Shown one piece after another: positions 18,022 to 28,200 of a stretch of DNA of 52,012 bases. The translations under genes were made by a program, and so were the position numbers. Origin of the DNA: Fimbriimonadaceae bacterium. GTDB lineage: Bacteria; Armatimonadota; Fimbriimonadia; Fimbriimonadales; Fimbriimonadaceae. The notes beneath the pieces are model-generated. The model saw only the letters and a program-made list of their open reading frames with translations. It was not told the DNA's origin and ran no database searches. Position 1 is the first letter of the stretch. The number at the start of each line of letters is the position of its first letter. The stretch covers positions 1 to 52,012 of the forward strand of contig JADZDX010000050.1 in NCBI GenBank assembly GCA_020850835.1. The letters are read 5' to 3'.

Positions 18022-18987
18022 ATGAACTGCGCCCAAGCCGAAGCCCCGACGCGCAATCCTGGAATGCCACTTGACTTGGACTGGGTGGAGGCAACTCTGA
18101 TCAATCGTTCGGCAGCTGAACGCAGAGCCGCGACGCTGCCAGGGCGAAGGACCGTCAAGAAACAATGGCAGGCGGCTTGGCTCCTCAAGGCAGTTACCCT
18201 CATTGATCTCACCACCTTGAGCGGAGATGATACGCCCGGTACAGTGCAACGCCTTTGCGCAAAGGCTCGTCAACCCGTTAGACAGTCTCTGCTGGATGCG
18301 ATGGAGATGCCACCCATCTCTACGGGAGCGGTTTGTGTTTATCACCAAATGGTGCCGACTGCGGTCCGATTTCTTGAGGGCACCGGCATTCCGGTGGCCG
18401 CCGTTGCAGCAGGATTCCCGCACGGCTTATCGCCTTTGCGAGAACGAATACATGAAATCAGGGCCAGTGTCGCGGCGGGAGCCAGCGAGATTGATATTGT
18501 TGTTAGCCGACAACACGTACTGAATGGCAATTGGACCGCCCTTTATGATGAGATTGCGATGTTTCGCGAAGCATGCGGGGATGCCCATCTCAAAAGCATT
18601 TTGGCCACCGGCGAGCTCGCCACATTAACCAATGTCGCTCGAGCCAGCCTCGTAGCAATGATGGCCGGTAGCGATTTCATTAAGACGTCAACTGGCAAGG
18701 AAACCCATAATGCCACTTTGCCTGTTGGCCTGACCATGGTGCGCCAGATCCGCGGTTTTCGGGAGAAAACTGGCTACAAGATAGGTTTCAAGCCGGCCGG
18801 TGGTATTCGCACCGCCAAGCAAAGCACCGATTGGATGATCCTCATGAAGGAAGAACTTGGGCTTGAATGGCTTAGCCCACATCTCTTCCGTCTGGGCGCC
18901 TCAACGCTCCTTAGCGACATTGAGCGACAGCTTGAGCACTTTGTTACCGGTCGGTATTCTGCGTTCAATCGGCACCCGATGGCCTAG
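18022..18987 (+). CDS. deoC: Deoxyribose-phosphate aldolase
   Basis: 'VAAGFPHG', 'EIDIVVSRQHVLNG', 'FIKTSTGKE', 'GFKPAGGIRTAKQS' motifs. Confidence 0.93.
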   Translation: MNCAQAEAPTRNPGMPLDLDWVEATLINRSAAERRAATLPGRRTVKKQWQAAWLLKAVTLIDLTTLSGDDTPGTVQRLCAKARQPVRQSLLDAMEMPPISTGAVCVYHQMVPTAVRFLEGTGIPVAAVAAGFPHGLSPLRERIHEIRASVAAGASEIDIVVSRQHVLNGNWTALYDEIAMFREACGDAHLKSILATGELATLTNVARASLVAMMAGSDFIKTSTGKETHNATLPVGLTMVRQIRGFREKTGYKIGFKPAGGIRTAKQSTDWMILMKEELGLEWLSPHLFRLGASTLLSDIERQLEHFVTGRYSAFNRHPMA

Positions 18988-19821
18988 ATGTGCGCCATGA
19001 CGCGGCCCAACGTTGTTGTACTTCTCATGATCCCATCGTTTCTTGCGATTGCCCTGCTTAGCAAGCATCCGACGACGCCACTGCTTGTGAAACTGGCCCC
19101 GGGAATCAATAATGCGTCACCCCGCCGAAGCAACCCCACTTGGATCAGGGCTCGACGGGAAGTTACTGCCGATACTGTCGCACTGAACGCACGGCTAGCC
19201 GCCCTCACACGGCAGGACCTTGAGAGAAGGGTGATCGCAAAGGGGCCCAGCCGCTTACCCACCATAACCCTGACCTTTGACGACGGGCCGCATCCAGCAT
19301 GCACGCGACAGCTCTTGCAAGTCCTTAAGAAGCTGCAGGTGCCGGCGACCTTCTTCGTTGTTGGGTACATGGCCGAAAGGAATCCTGACCTCGTTCGGGC
19401 GATCCATTCCGGCGGATTTGAGATCGGGAGCCATACGTTCAGCCACGCAAACCTCACCCTTCTTTCTCAGGAAGATGTGCTCACAGAGTTCAGGGCAGCA
19501 AACGATGTGATCAAGCGGATCACGGGCACGACGCCACTCTATTGCCGCCCTCCTGGCGGAGACCTCTCGCTACCCGTTCTAAGGAGTACCGCTAATTTAC
19601 GGCTCTTCACCGTGATGTGGACCGATGACCCAGGCGACTACGATAGCCCCAGCAATTCCATAGTCATTAGGAAAGCGCTCCAGCGGCTTTCGCCGGGAGG
19701 GATCATCCTCATGCACGACTGCCCCCGTGCGGTGGAGACAGTGCCGATGATCGTCACTAAGGCGCGAGCTATGGGCTATCGGTTTGTGCCCCTGAGCCAG
19801 TACCGGCCTCGTGCCTTATAG
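18988..19821 (+). CDS. Polysaccharide deacetylase family protein
   Basis: NodB-type motifs 'TLTFDDGPHPACT', 'EIGSHTFSHANL', 'CRPPGGDLS', 'IILMHDC'. Confidence 0.93.
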   Translation: MCAMTRPNVVVLLMIPSFLAIALLSKHPTTPLLVKLAPGINNASPRRSNPTWIRARREVTADTVALNARLAALTRQDLERRVIAKGPSRLPTITLTFDDGPHPACTRQLLQVLKKLQVPATFFVVGYMAERNPDLVRAIHSGGFEIGSHTFSHANLTLLSQEDVLTEFRAANDVIKRITGTTPLYCRPPGGDLSLPVLRSTANLRLFTVMWTDDPGDYDSPSNSIVIRKALQRLSPGGIILMHDCPRAVETVPMIVTKARAMGYRFVPLSQYRPRAL

Positions 19822-20841
19822 GGTACCGCTGAGAATTTCCCGAGCTTCGGGAGTACATCGGGCTTTAAGCTTCGTCAGGATTTCATCCTTCTGCGGCAGG
19901 GCCTGGAACGCGGCCGAGTACACCATTGGGCTACAGGAATACTTCAGGAGTCGTGTCCTAAGGTCTAGGTCCCCTAACGACCTGCCCTTTTGGTCCTTGG
20001 GATATCGCTGCTGATAGTAATCTCTAAAACCAGAAGTGCCTGTTACTGTGGAGGTCAGCTTGACTTCCCCCACTCCCAACAGGACATCCACAAGATGATC
20101 AACAGAGGCATTGGAGCCCTTTGTCGCAACCGCTGAGATTGCATTCTGGATTTCCATCTGGTGCTCGAAAACCATCAACGCGACGATATCGGAGTGCGGA
20201 GTTAGATACTTTGAGGTGTCAATGAACGGGCTGAGCTCCGTCCGGTTTGCTCCAGCTTCCTTATCTAGCTTGACTGGCTCATCCGCTGGTGTGCTGAGCA
20301 CATTTCCCATATGCCGCATGGTCCCATGGGTCCCCGTCACATACCAGCCGCCCCATCGTTCTTCGATTGGGGTTTCCGGTCCCACGAGGCGGGAACGCTG
20401 ATCAACCCGGGGATATCCGCTCGGAGCAACAATCGATGAGCGAGCAATCAGTTGAACGGGTGATCGTCCATGGCAACGAAAACACTGACTATCCTCAGTT
20501 CGGATGGTCCCGCCTGCCCTGTTCATGATCGTATAGAATTGCGGTCCTTTTGCTGGGTCAACGGTCATGATTTCCAGCAATGGGGCTGCAGGAATCCACG
20601 CTACGTACGAGTATTCGTTGAAGTAGATCGCCCGTGGGTTCTTGGGGCTAACTTGCCCCTGAAGGCTGGACTTGCTAAAAACTAGCATCTGACTTGAAGG
20701 ATCAATCCGTAGCTCCTTGAGAACACTAGCGAGAAAACCGCGCTCGGGCTCACAATGCAGTTCCTTTGCCTGCAATAACGCGATGGGGTCGCCCGAAAGC
20801 GCCACGATTGGAAGCAGAGCACTAAGGTGAACAAGCCGCAT
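19816..20841 (-). CDS. Secreted protein with single c-type heme motif
   Basis: 'EDSQCFRCHGRSPVQL' CXXCH; signal peptide if starting at ATG 20841 (MRLVHLSALLPIVALSG) or GTG 20862. Confidence 0.7.
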   Translation of the reverse strand: MRLVHLSALLPIVALSGDPIALLQAKELHCEPERGFLASVLKELRIDPSSQMLVFSKSSLQGQVSPKNPRAIYFNEYSYVAWIPAAPLLEIMTVDPAKGPQFYTIMNRAGGTIRTEDSQCFRCHGRSPVQLIARSSIVAPSGYPRVDQRSRLVGPETPIEERWGGWYVTGTHGTMRHMGNVLSTPADEPVKLDKEAGANRTELSPFIDTSKYLTPHSDIVALMVFEHQMEIQNAISAVATKGSNASVDHLVDVLLGVGEVKLTSTVTGTSGFRDYYQQRYPKDQKGRSLGDLDLRTRLLKYSCSPMVYSAAFQALPQKDEILTKLKARCTPEAREILSGTL

Positions 20842-20873
20842 TCTCTCCCCATTTTGACTCACAATAGACGGCG

Positions 20874-22067
20874 TTGCGTCACTGGTTAACCTCGCTCTAT
20901 ATCGCGATCTTCTTGGACCTATTTGGATTCGGGATGATCATCCCCGATATTCAGCTTCATGCCGAACGGCATGGGGCACCAGGCTGGCTCATCGGCGCAA
21001 TCCTGGCCAGCACGTTCGCGGTCCAACTCCTCATTTCGCCATTCTGGGGGCGAGTTAGTGACCGAGTCGGTCGCAAGCCAATTCTCTTGATCTGTTCAGG
21101 ATTCTCCGCTCTGGGCATGCTCGTTTATGGGCTCTCTCACGGCATTCTCCTGCTTATCCTGAGCCGACTCTTATCGGGACTCGGAGGCGCAAATGTAGCG
21201 ATTGCCCAAGCAATCGTAGCTGACGGCACAACGCCGGAAGAAAGGACTACCTCGATGGGTAAGATCGGCGCTGCGATCACGACTGGGCTCATCGGAGGTC
21301 CCGTTATAGGCGGATTTATTGGTGCTGGACTAGGTAGCCAGTGGGTAGGTTTCATAGCCGCAGCAAGCTCCGGCCTTGGGTTAGTCTTGATCTGGTTGAC
21401 TTTGCCCAAAATTGAACCGAAGGCCGGCGAAAGGCAGACCAAAAACATGCTGTTTGACCTTCGCCTGTTGCGATCATTCCCTCAGGTCCGGGCTCTGGTC
21501 ATTGTCTCTTGCGTGGCATGGTTTGCCCTCGCCACTTTAGAGGGCACCTTTGGTCGCCTCATTAAGGCGACGTTGAATTTCTCGCAATGGCACTTTGGTG
21601 TTGTCTTTGGTTATGAATCTTTGATTGGATTCTTAGTGCAGGCATATTTTATTGCCTGGCTCTCGAAGCGGGTCAAGGATGGACCAATGATCCGGGGCGC
21701 ATACCTACTACAAGGTATTGGTCTAGGTTTGACGCCATTTACCTATCTGTTTCCGATCCCATCGCTCTGGTTCGCGGTACTCCTTGGATGTAGCCTCTTT
21801 TATGCGGTGGGACAGGGGCTCGCCAGCCCTACCATCAATTCCCTCTGTAGTAAGTTGACTCCCGAAGATCGCCAAGGTGAACTGTTTGGCCTGCTCCAAG
21901 GGGCCCGGTCCATCGGATTCATCGTTGGGCCGCTGATTGGGGGGGCTATGTTTGACTGGTGGGCGGCCAGCCCATATCTCCTCGCAGGATGCGTGTGCGC
22001 CCTTGCCGCATTTCTTGTGAAATCGCCAGGCGAGTTGGGATCCACTGCTCAAACTGACCTCGCATAG
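20874..22067 (+). CDS. MFS transporter (TetA/DHA1-like)
   Basis: 'IAIFLDLFGFGMIIPDIQLHAE', 'WGRVSDRVGRKPILL'; about 12 TMs; TTG start. Confidence 0.92.
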   Translation: MRHWLTSLYIAIFLDLFGFGMIIPDIQLHAERHGAPGWLIGAILASTFAVQLLISPFWGRVSDRVGRKPILLICSGFSALGMLVYGLSHGILLLILSRLLSGLGGANVAIAQAIVADGTTPEERTTSMGKIGAAITTGLIGGPVIGGFIGAGLGSQWVGFIAAASSGLGLVLIWLTLPKIEPKAGERQTKNMLFDLRLLRSFPQVRALVIVSCVAWFALATLEGTFGRLIKATLNFSQWHFGVVFGYESLIGFLVQAYFIAWLSKRVKDGPMIRGAYLLQGIGLGLTPFTYLFPIPSLWFAVLLGCSLFYAVGQGLASPTINSLCSKLTPEDRQGELFGLLQGARSIGFIVGPLIGGAMFDWWAASPYLLAGCVCALAAFLVKSPGELGSTAQTDLA

Positions 22068-22100
22068 TACTCAAGGCGAACCCGTCTCGTCCCTATACTC

Positions 22101-23063
22101 ATGGTCCCCGCCGCCCTTGCCCTGATAGCGCCTAAGCCATGGACTCTGGTCGCCGGAGGCGATATCATGTTCTACGGCATTGGCGCCAAGACCTTCCCCT
22201 TGAAAGAAGTTGCCGGGACTTTCCAAAAGGCAGATCTCTCCTACGGCAACCTAGAAATCCCTCTCACCAGTTCCAAAACACCGACGCGTCGAAAGAGCGC
22301 CGAGGAGATCAAGGCCAAGCACCAGTTCATCCTTAAAGCGGAACCCAGTCATATCGGTAATTTGAAGGGGACCTTTGACCTCGTTAGCCTCGCGAATAAC
22401 CATGCGATGGACTACGGCACCCAGGGCATGACCGAAACCATCAATCTCCTGAACAAGGCTGGCATTCAGCACGCGGGAGCTGGAATGAACATCAACGAGG
22501 CGACAGCACCCACCGTCAAAACGCTCCCCAATGGAATTCGGGTGGGCATGATCAGTTACCTAGCATTCGTGAGCACAGGCGGGCTGTGGAAATGCACCCC
22601 AGCTACCGCCAAAACATCCGGGCTTGCGGGGCTTGACCTCGGCGGTAACCCACAAAGTGACCGGGTGCAAGACATTGTACGCACGGCCAAGAAGCAGTGT
22701 GATGTTCTCCTAGTGGCCTTGCACTGGGGCATTGAACGCCAAACAAAGCCAACGAAGTACCAGATCAATTTGGGCCGAAACTTCATCAGGGCTGGGGCGG
22801 ACGTCGTACTCGGTGCCCACCCTCACCGCCTCCAAGGACGCGAGATTTATAGGGGCAAGCCCATCTTGTACTCGATGGGCAATCTGATTTCACCTCTTCC
22901 GGCAGCCACCGCGGTGTACACATTGAACTTCGATGGCACAAAGTTTAAGTCTTGGGATCTGCGCCCCATGCGAAACTCCGCGGGAAAGGCAAAGTGGTAT
23001 TCGACCAAGGAAGAACCTGCCGTCAAACGGCAGATTCTTGCCCTAGACAAGCTCATTCGCTAA
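22101..23063 (+). CDS. CapA family protein (PGA_cap metallophosphatase-like)
   Basis: 'GGDIMFYGIG', 'GNLEIPLT', 'LANNHAMDYGTQGM', 'GADVVLGAHPHRLQG'. Confidence 0.92.
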   Translation: MVPAALALIAPKPWTLVAGGDIMFYGIGAKTFPLKEVAGTFQKADLSYGNLEIPLTSSKTPTRRKSAEEIKAKHQFILKAEPSHIGNLKGTFDLVSLANNHAMDYGTQGMTETINLLNKAGIQHAGAGMNINEATAPTVKTLPNGIRVGMISYLAFVSTGGLWKCTPATAKTSGLAGLDLGGNPQSDRVQDIVRTAKKQCDVLLVALHWGIERQTKPTKYQINLGRNFIRAGADVVLGAHPHRLQGREIYRGKPILYSMGNLISPLPAATAVYTLNFDGTKFKSWDLRPMRNSAGKAKWYSTKEEPAVKRQILALDKLIR

Positions 23064-23539
23064 CCCAAAAGTGCTTCCAGCCGCTGATAGCTCACTTCCA
23101 TTCCTCTTTCCATCCCGGTGCCCAACATCGTTGATCGAACCTCGGCGGAAGGCAGGGTCATGACCATGGTCATCAGGGTCCCTTCGCCATCGGGATCAAA
23201 TGTGGTCACGATATGGTTGTCGGGGGTTGGATCAGGTAGGTGCATCCGCTCTATATGCTCCAGCCGGGAGAAGGGCTCGCAGGCAATACATTCGCCGGTT
23301 ATTGAAAAGCTCTCGCCTTCCTCATTGGCCCAGACGTAACGAAAGCTCCCACCCGGACGAAAATCAGCCACGCACTCCGGCATAGTCCAGCCATCTGGCC
23401 CGAGCATCCATTGCCGAATCAGATCAGGCTCAACATGAGCACGAAAGACCGCCTCCGGCGAAGCGGCAAATTCACGGGTGACGATCACCTGAGTATCGCC
23501 ATTAAGTTTAAGTTCTAGAGGTTTCATTGTTGTCATCAT
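23060..23539 (-). CDS. SRPBCC / AHSA1 domain protein
   Basis: 'VTREFAASPEAVFRAHVEPDLIRQWMLGPDGWTMPECVADFRPGGSFRYVW'. Confidence 0.92.
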   Translation of the reverse strand: MMTTMKPLELKLNGDTQVIVTREFAASPEAVFRAHVEPDLIRQWMLGPDGWTMPECVADFRPGGSFRYVWANEEGESFSITGECIACEPFSRLEHIERMHLPDPTPDNHIVTTFDPDGEGTLMTMVMTLPSAEVRSTMLGTGMERGMEVSYQRLEALLG

Positions 23540-23858
23540 TAGTCGGTTGGGCCAAGAGCTGGTCCAAGCGTGCGTAGTTTGCCTCCATCGCGACTCTTAA
23601 GCGGGAAAGCCAACTCGTCAGTTCATCAACGGCTTCGGGCACAACCTTGCAAGGTCGCCGGGTTCGATCCACTCTTCGCGTTATTAGCCCCGCATTCTCC
23701 AACACCTTCAGATGCCTGGAGATTGCGGGTTGGCTCAAGTTGAATGGAGCGGCAAGCTCCATCACCCCAGCCTCGCCTTGACACAGACGAGCAAGAATCG
23801 CCCGTCTAGTCGGATCCGCGAGAGCCGCAAACGGCGCATTGAGGTCTAACGTCTGCAC
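23508..23858 (-). CDS. ArsR-family HTH transcriptional regulator
   Basis: 'FAALADPTRRAILARLCQGEAGVMELAAPFNLSQPAISRHLKVLENAGLI'; likely true start GTG 23858 (ORF track start 23882 lies within an AT-rich -10-like repeat). Confidence 0.9.
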   Translation of the reverse strand: MQTLDLNAPFAALADPTRRAILARLCQGEAGVMELAAPFNLSQPAISRHLKVLENAGLITRRVDRTRRPCKVVPEAVDELTSWLSRLRVAMEANYARLDQLLAQPTNDDNNETSRT

Positions 23859-23891
23859 AAGATCATTATATAACACAATCATTATATAATG
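23859..23891 (-). promoter_or_regulatory. Tandem ATCATTATATAA repeats: putative -10/operator of ArsR-SRPBCC pair
   Basis: ATCATTATATAA at 23862-23873 and 23878-23889 (16-nt phase), containing ATTATATAAT palindrome; TATAAT-GATCTT-GTG arrangement on minus strand. Confidence 0.55.
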
Positions 23892-25052
23892 TCAACCGGA
23901 AGTAGCATTCTTCTCGACCATTGGGCTTTTGGAGTGAAGGAGCACAACCGCCAGAAGTAAGCTTGCTACGACGAAATGAGCCTGCTCAACCAGGAACGGA
24001 AGAGGTGCGACAAGAGCCGCAACGGCGAGTGGGACAACACACCTTTTCTCGCCAAAATCAAAGCGATCCCTAACCCACCAAATGGCGATAATGAACATTG
24101 CAACCGGAACTGAGACGGACAACTCAGCGGTTTGCAGGCTCAAGTGCGATTCACCACTCAGCGTCTCCCGAAGGACTGCAAACCCAGCGCCGACTGCTGC
24201 GGCCGCCGCGAACACGAGAAAGTGACCGTACCCCCACTTGATGGCCCTCTTTAGGTTGGTGACCTTCAAGTGCGTGCCCCAATGGAAGTAGTAGCCATAC
24301 ATGCAGAAGGTAATAACCGCGCAACTAAGGGCATTCACCATCGCGAAGTTGGTCGGGATCATCTGGGACCCCGTTGTTCTCATGAACCCGACTACAGAAA
24401 GGAAACATTCGCCTAAGACAATGATCGTCACCAGACCATACCGCTCCACAATGTGCTCGCGGTGCCAGCTCGTGGCCTCTCCACGAACCTCGGCGATAAC
24501 CGGAACAAGGAGCTCCCCAATCACCCCCCCAACGAAGATCCATAGATAATAGCTCGCCGTCACCGGCGTCAGCAGGACCGCCGCAATCCAATAGAATTGC
24601 ATTAGTAATATCCCGCAAGCGTAGCTTCGTGAAGTGAAGCGCTGGACCTCATTCTCGTATGGCGCCCACAACCACAGCGCAGCGAGGGCACACCGCATAA
24701 TCACAAAACCGAGCAAGCAGGTGGTTATCGGCTTGGCAGCATAAACCGCCGGGATTCCCGCGGCAAGGGTTAGAGCTCCAAAGATCACAATGAAGGTCAT
24801 CGCCCGGAAGAACGGTGATCGATCATCATATGCCGAAGCAAACCAGGTGTAGTTCATCCACGACCACCAGATCATGAAAAAAGCCATGATGAAGCTGAGT
24901 AGACCTTTAACAATCTGGCCCTCGATAAGCCCGTGATGCAAACCGGCCGCGGCCGTGGCAATCGCAATTACCGTGGCTAGATCAAACAGCAGTTCAAGCA
25001 CCGTGGACGGACGATGCTCCCCATGATCAAATCTTTTACGAGGTGGCACCAC
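23892..25052 (-). CDS. Low temperature requirement protein A (LtrA) family membrane protein
   Basis: 'HRPSTVLELLFDLATVIAIATAAAGLHH' and polytopic architecture; GTG start with TACAAT 6 nt upstream. Confidence 0.88.
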   Translation of the reverse strand: MVPPRKRFDHGEHRPSTVLELLFDLATVIAIATAAAGLHHGLIEGQIVKGLLSFIMAFFMIWWSWMNYTWFASAYDDRSPFFRAMTFIVIFGALTLAAGIPAVYAAKPITTCLLGFVIMRCALAALWLWAPYENEVQRFTSRSYACGILLMQFYWIAAVLLTPVTASYYLWIFVGGVIGELLVPVIAEVRGEATSWHREHIVERYGLVTIIVLGECFLSVVGFMRTTGSQMIPTNFAMVNALSCAVITFCMYGYYFHWGTHLKVTNLKRAIKWGYGHFLVFAAAAAVGAGFAVLRETLSGESHLSLQTAELSVSVPVAMFIIAIWWVRDRFDFGEKRCVVPLAVAALVAPLPFLVEQAHFVVASLLLAVVLLHSKSPMVEKNATSG

Positions 25053-25200
25053 GTGGGCATTGTACTTGAGTCATGTTCTGTGAGCGCTCAAGGCAAGTGT
25101 CGTATACAACAACCCCGCGCCTCCGTGTGCACAATCCACGAGATAAGGTCGGCGCATCAAATTGCCGTAAACAAAGTGCCGAGAGACGAGCCCCCGTCGC

Positions 25201-28200
25201 CTATTCAATCGGCTCCAAGGTGGCCGGGTCTTGCTTCAAGAACTTCACCCTTAACCATCGCACCAAGTCGTCAACCAGCGTGTGCATGATCGGGATGTCC
25301 ACAAGGGACAGAATGGTTCCCGCAACCAAGCCGCCGACAATCACTGTTCCCATCGGCTGATAAGCGTCCAGCCCAGACTTCGGGTGGAATGCGATCAACG
25401 CCATAACCACGACCGTGATAATCGTCGTCATCAAGATCGGCCTGAGCCGTTGTGGGCTGGCCTCAATCACCGCCTTGTTCCTCGGCATTCCCGACTTGCG
25501 GTATTCCATGATAAGGTCGATCATCAAGATCGCGGTCACGATGTCCATTCCGCTCAAGATGATCACCCCCATGATCGAAACCGTGCTGAAGGCCTGGTGC
25601 ATCAGCCACAACATCAAAAACACTCCCGACAGCTCCAGCGGCAAACTAAACATCATCTGCAACGGTTGCAAGAACCCGTGAAACTGTGCGACCAAAATGA
25701 AATACATCAGCACCAATGCAATTACGAGCCCGTTGAGCAGAATCCGAAACGAATCCATCATCTGCGTCATGTCGCCCCGCGCATCAATGCCATATCCGAG
25801 CGGCCAATTCAGCTTCGCCTGAGCCTGCATTTGTAAGTCCATCGTCACATCCATGCTCGGGCGACCATCCTTCCGGTAATAGCCGCCAAAGTTCACCGCT
25901 CGCCGCAACTGGTCGTGTTCTATGAGCGAAGGGGCCATCCGTTTCTCGAACCGCACGAGTTCCTTGAGCGGCACTTGCTCGTCCATCATCCCCGTCACGA
26001 ACATCGAATCCAGTTTCGACAAATCATTACGGGCGTCCTCCTCGTAACGCACCTGAATCGAAATCGGCCTTCGGTTCGGCAACCGGTAGAACGTTTCCGT
26101 CAATCCGCCTCTTAGAGCGTAATACGCCTGCTGGCTAATCGCCACCGGCGACAAACCATGGGCCGCCGCTTTCGCTTCGTCCACCACCAGATCGTAGGTT
26201 GGCTTTGCCATCTCCCAGGTCGTAAATGGTTGGGCGATGTCCGGTTTGTTTGTGCGGGGGTCGACCACATCCGTCTTCGCCATTGCCAACACCTCCTTAC
26301 CCAACTTATCCAGAACCTGAAGGTCTTCCCCATAGATAACGAGCGCAACCGGCGCAAGGGCCGTCGCCATCACGTCGCTCCCCATCTCTTTGATTTGAAT
26401 CCGGCGAATCCCCGGTATCTCCGCCATTGCCCGGCCATGAATCCGGTCGATAATCTTCCAAACATCCGGCCGTCCGCTGTCTTTATCCGAAAAGGTCAAC
26501 ATCGCCGAAGCCCCGTTGACCATCCGCATCCCATAACCCGTGTAGGCCACATCCTGCGGCATTCCCGGGCCCGCCTCGTTCCCGATCTCAATACTTGCCT
26601 TGCGGATCCAGCCCTTTTCGCCGCCTTCTTCTGCCATGATCCGCTCGAGCTGGCGCACTCCCGCCTTTGTCGCCGAGTAACTCGCCCCCGGTTGCATCTC
26701 AAGTTGAATCGATGCCTGACCCACATCGGCGAGCGGCATCATCTCGCTCCCGATGAAGTAATAGAAGCCAAAGCCGACCATCACTGTCACGAGCACCCGA
26801 ACCATATTCGCAAACCGATGCTGAAGCAACCACCGAATCAGCCGTTCGTACCCCTTTTCCATGCGGTGCAATCCGTTGTCGAACGGAGTCAGCACCAACC
26901 GACTGAACCACGTCACCCGGCGTTCATCGGGGTGTTGCAAGAACCGCGAACACAGAACGGAAGTCAAGGTCATCGAAACCACATAACTAAACGCAACCCC
27001 GAAAATGATGGGCCAGCAAAGTCCCTCGAACATCAACTGCGTGATTCCGCCCGAAAGTAACAATGGAATCAAAGCTACGATCAAGACCACCGTCCCCGCG
27101 AGAACCGATTTACGAACTTCCGTGATCCCGTCGATAGTCGCCCTGCGAACATCCTTGCCCATCCGCATGTGCCGCTCCACTGCGTGGATGTCGATGATTG
27201 CATCGTCTACCAACCGGCCAATCGAAATCAAAAGCCCGATCAAAGTCGAAGAATTCAAACTAAATCCAAGTGCCGACATAAACAGCAACGTCATCGCCAT
27301 CGAAGTCGGAATCGCCGTCAAAGCGATCAACGTGCCCCGCCACTCGCCCAAGAACAGTAGAACCGCTAACCCCGTCAAGATAACCGCCACGATCAGCTCG
27401 TGGGTCATGTTCTCAAACAAAATATCGACAAAACTTGCATTGTTGTAGGCGACCTCAAGCTTGATTCCCGGATAGTCCTTTTCAAGTTGCCGAGCCACCT
27501 TCTCTGCCGCCTCAATCGTCACCGGCGATGAAGCATCTGGGTTCTGCAAAATCTGAATCGCAATGGCGTCTTTAGCCGCGCCCTGCTCCATAAAGCGGTA
27601 GCCCGACCGTTCATCAACTTCGGTATCCAGTACCTCTGCAACATCGCCGATCTTCACAACGCGAGTACCGTCCGCCTTAACCGGATATTCCGCCACCATC
27701 GCTGCGGTCTTCGCTAGCGTATCGACCCGCAACACTGGCTCCGATCCACTTTGCGTCACCAGGCCAGCAGGTTTTGCGACGTTGTACTGGTCGATCGCAT
27801 CGCGCACATCAAGAATCGATAATCCAAGGCTCTTCAGCTTGACCGGGTCGGCCCGCACTTGCAATTGCCGCCGATGCCCCCCAAATGTCGTGACCGTATA
27901 AACGTTCTTGTTCGCTGACTTAAACCGATTGAGAATCTGGTTGTCCGCCAAATCGCGCAACCTTGTACTTGTCCACCCTTGATTCTCATCGCCCGTCATC
28001 GCGAGCGTTAAAACCGGCAGGTTAAGCGGATCGACTTTGACAATAAAGCTCGGCGTCCGGTTCGCATCGTCGCCCGGAAGCTCGCCCTTCGCTGCTTCCA
28101 TCAAAGCCTGAACCTCCGTGTACGCCTTCTGCATGTTGTGGCCATACGGAAACTCCAAAACCACCATGCTGAACCCGTCCTGGCTCACCGACCGGATGTA

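Noticed and set aside
22094-22101. TATACT one nt before CapA ATG as another leaderless promoter
   Set aside because: Spacing (1 nt) would place the TSS inside the ORF and no alternative in-frame start nearby supports it.
25282-25836. 184-aa His/Arg-rich plus-strand ORF
   Set aside because: Antisense to RND permease 3' end; no recognisable domain.
26158-27060. 300-aa plus-strand ORF rich in His/Arg/Pro
   Set aside because: Fully antisense to the well-supported RND permease; composition is what the opposite frame of a GC-rich coding gene gives.
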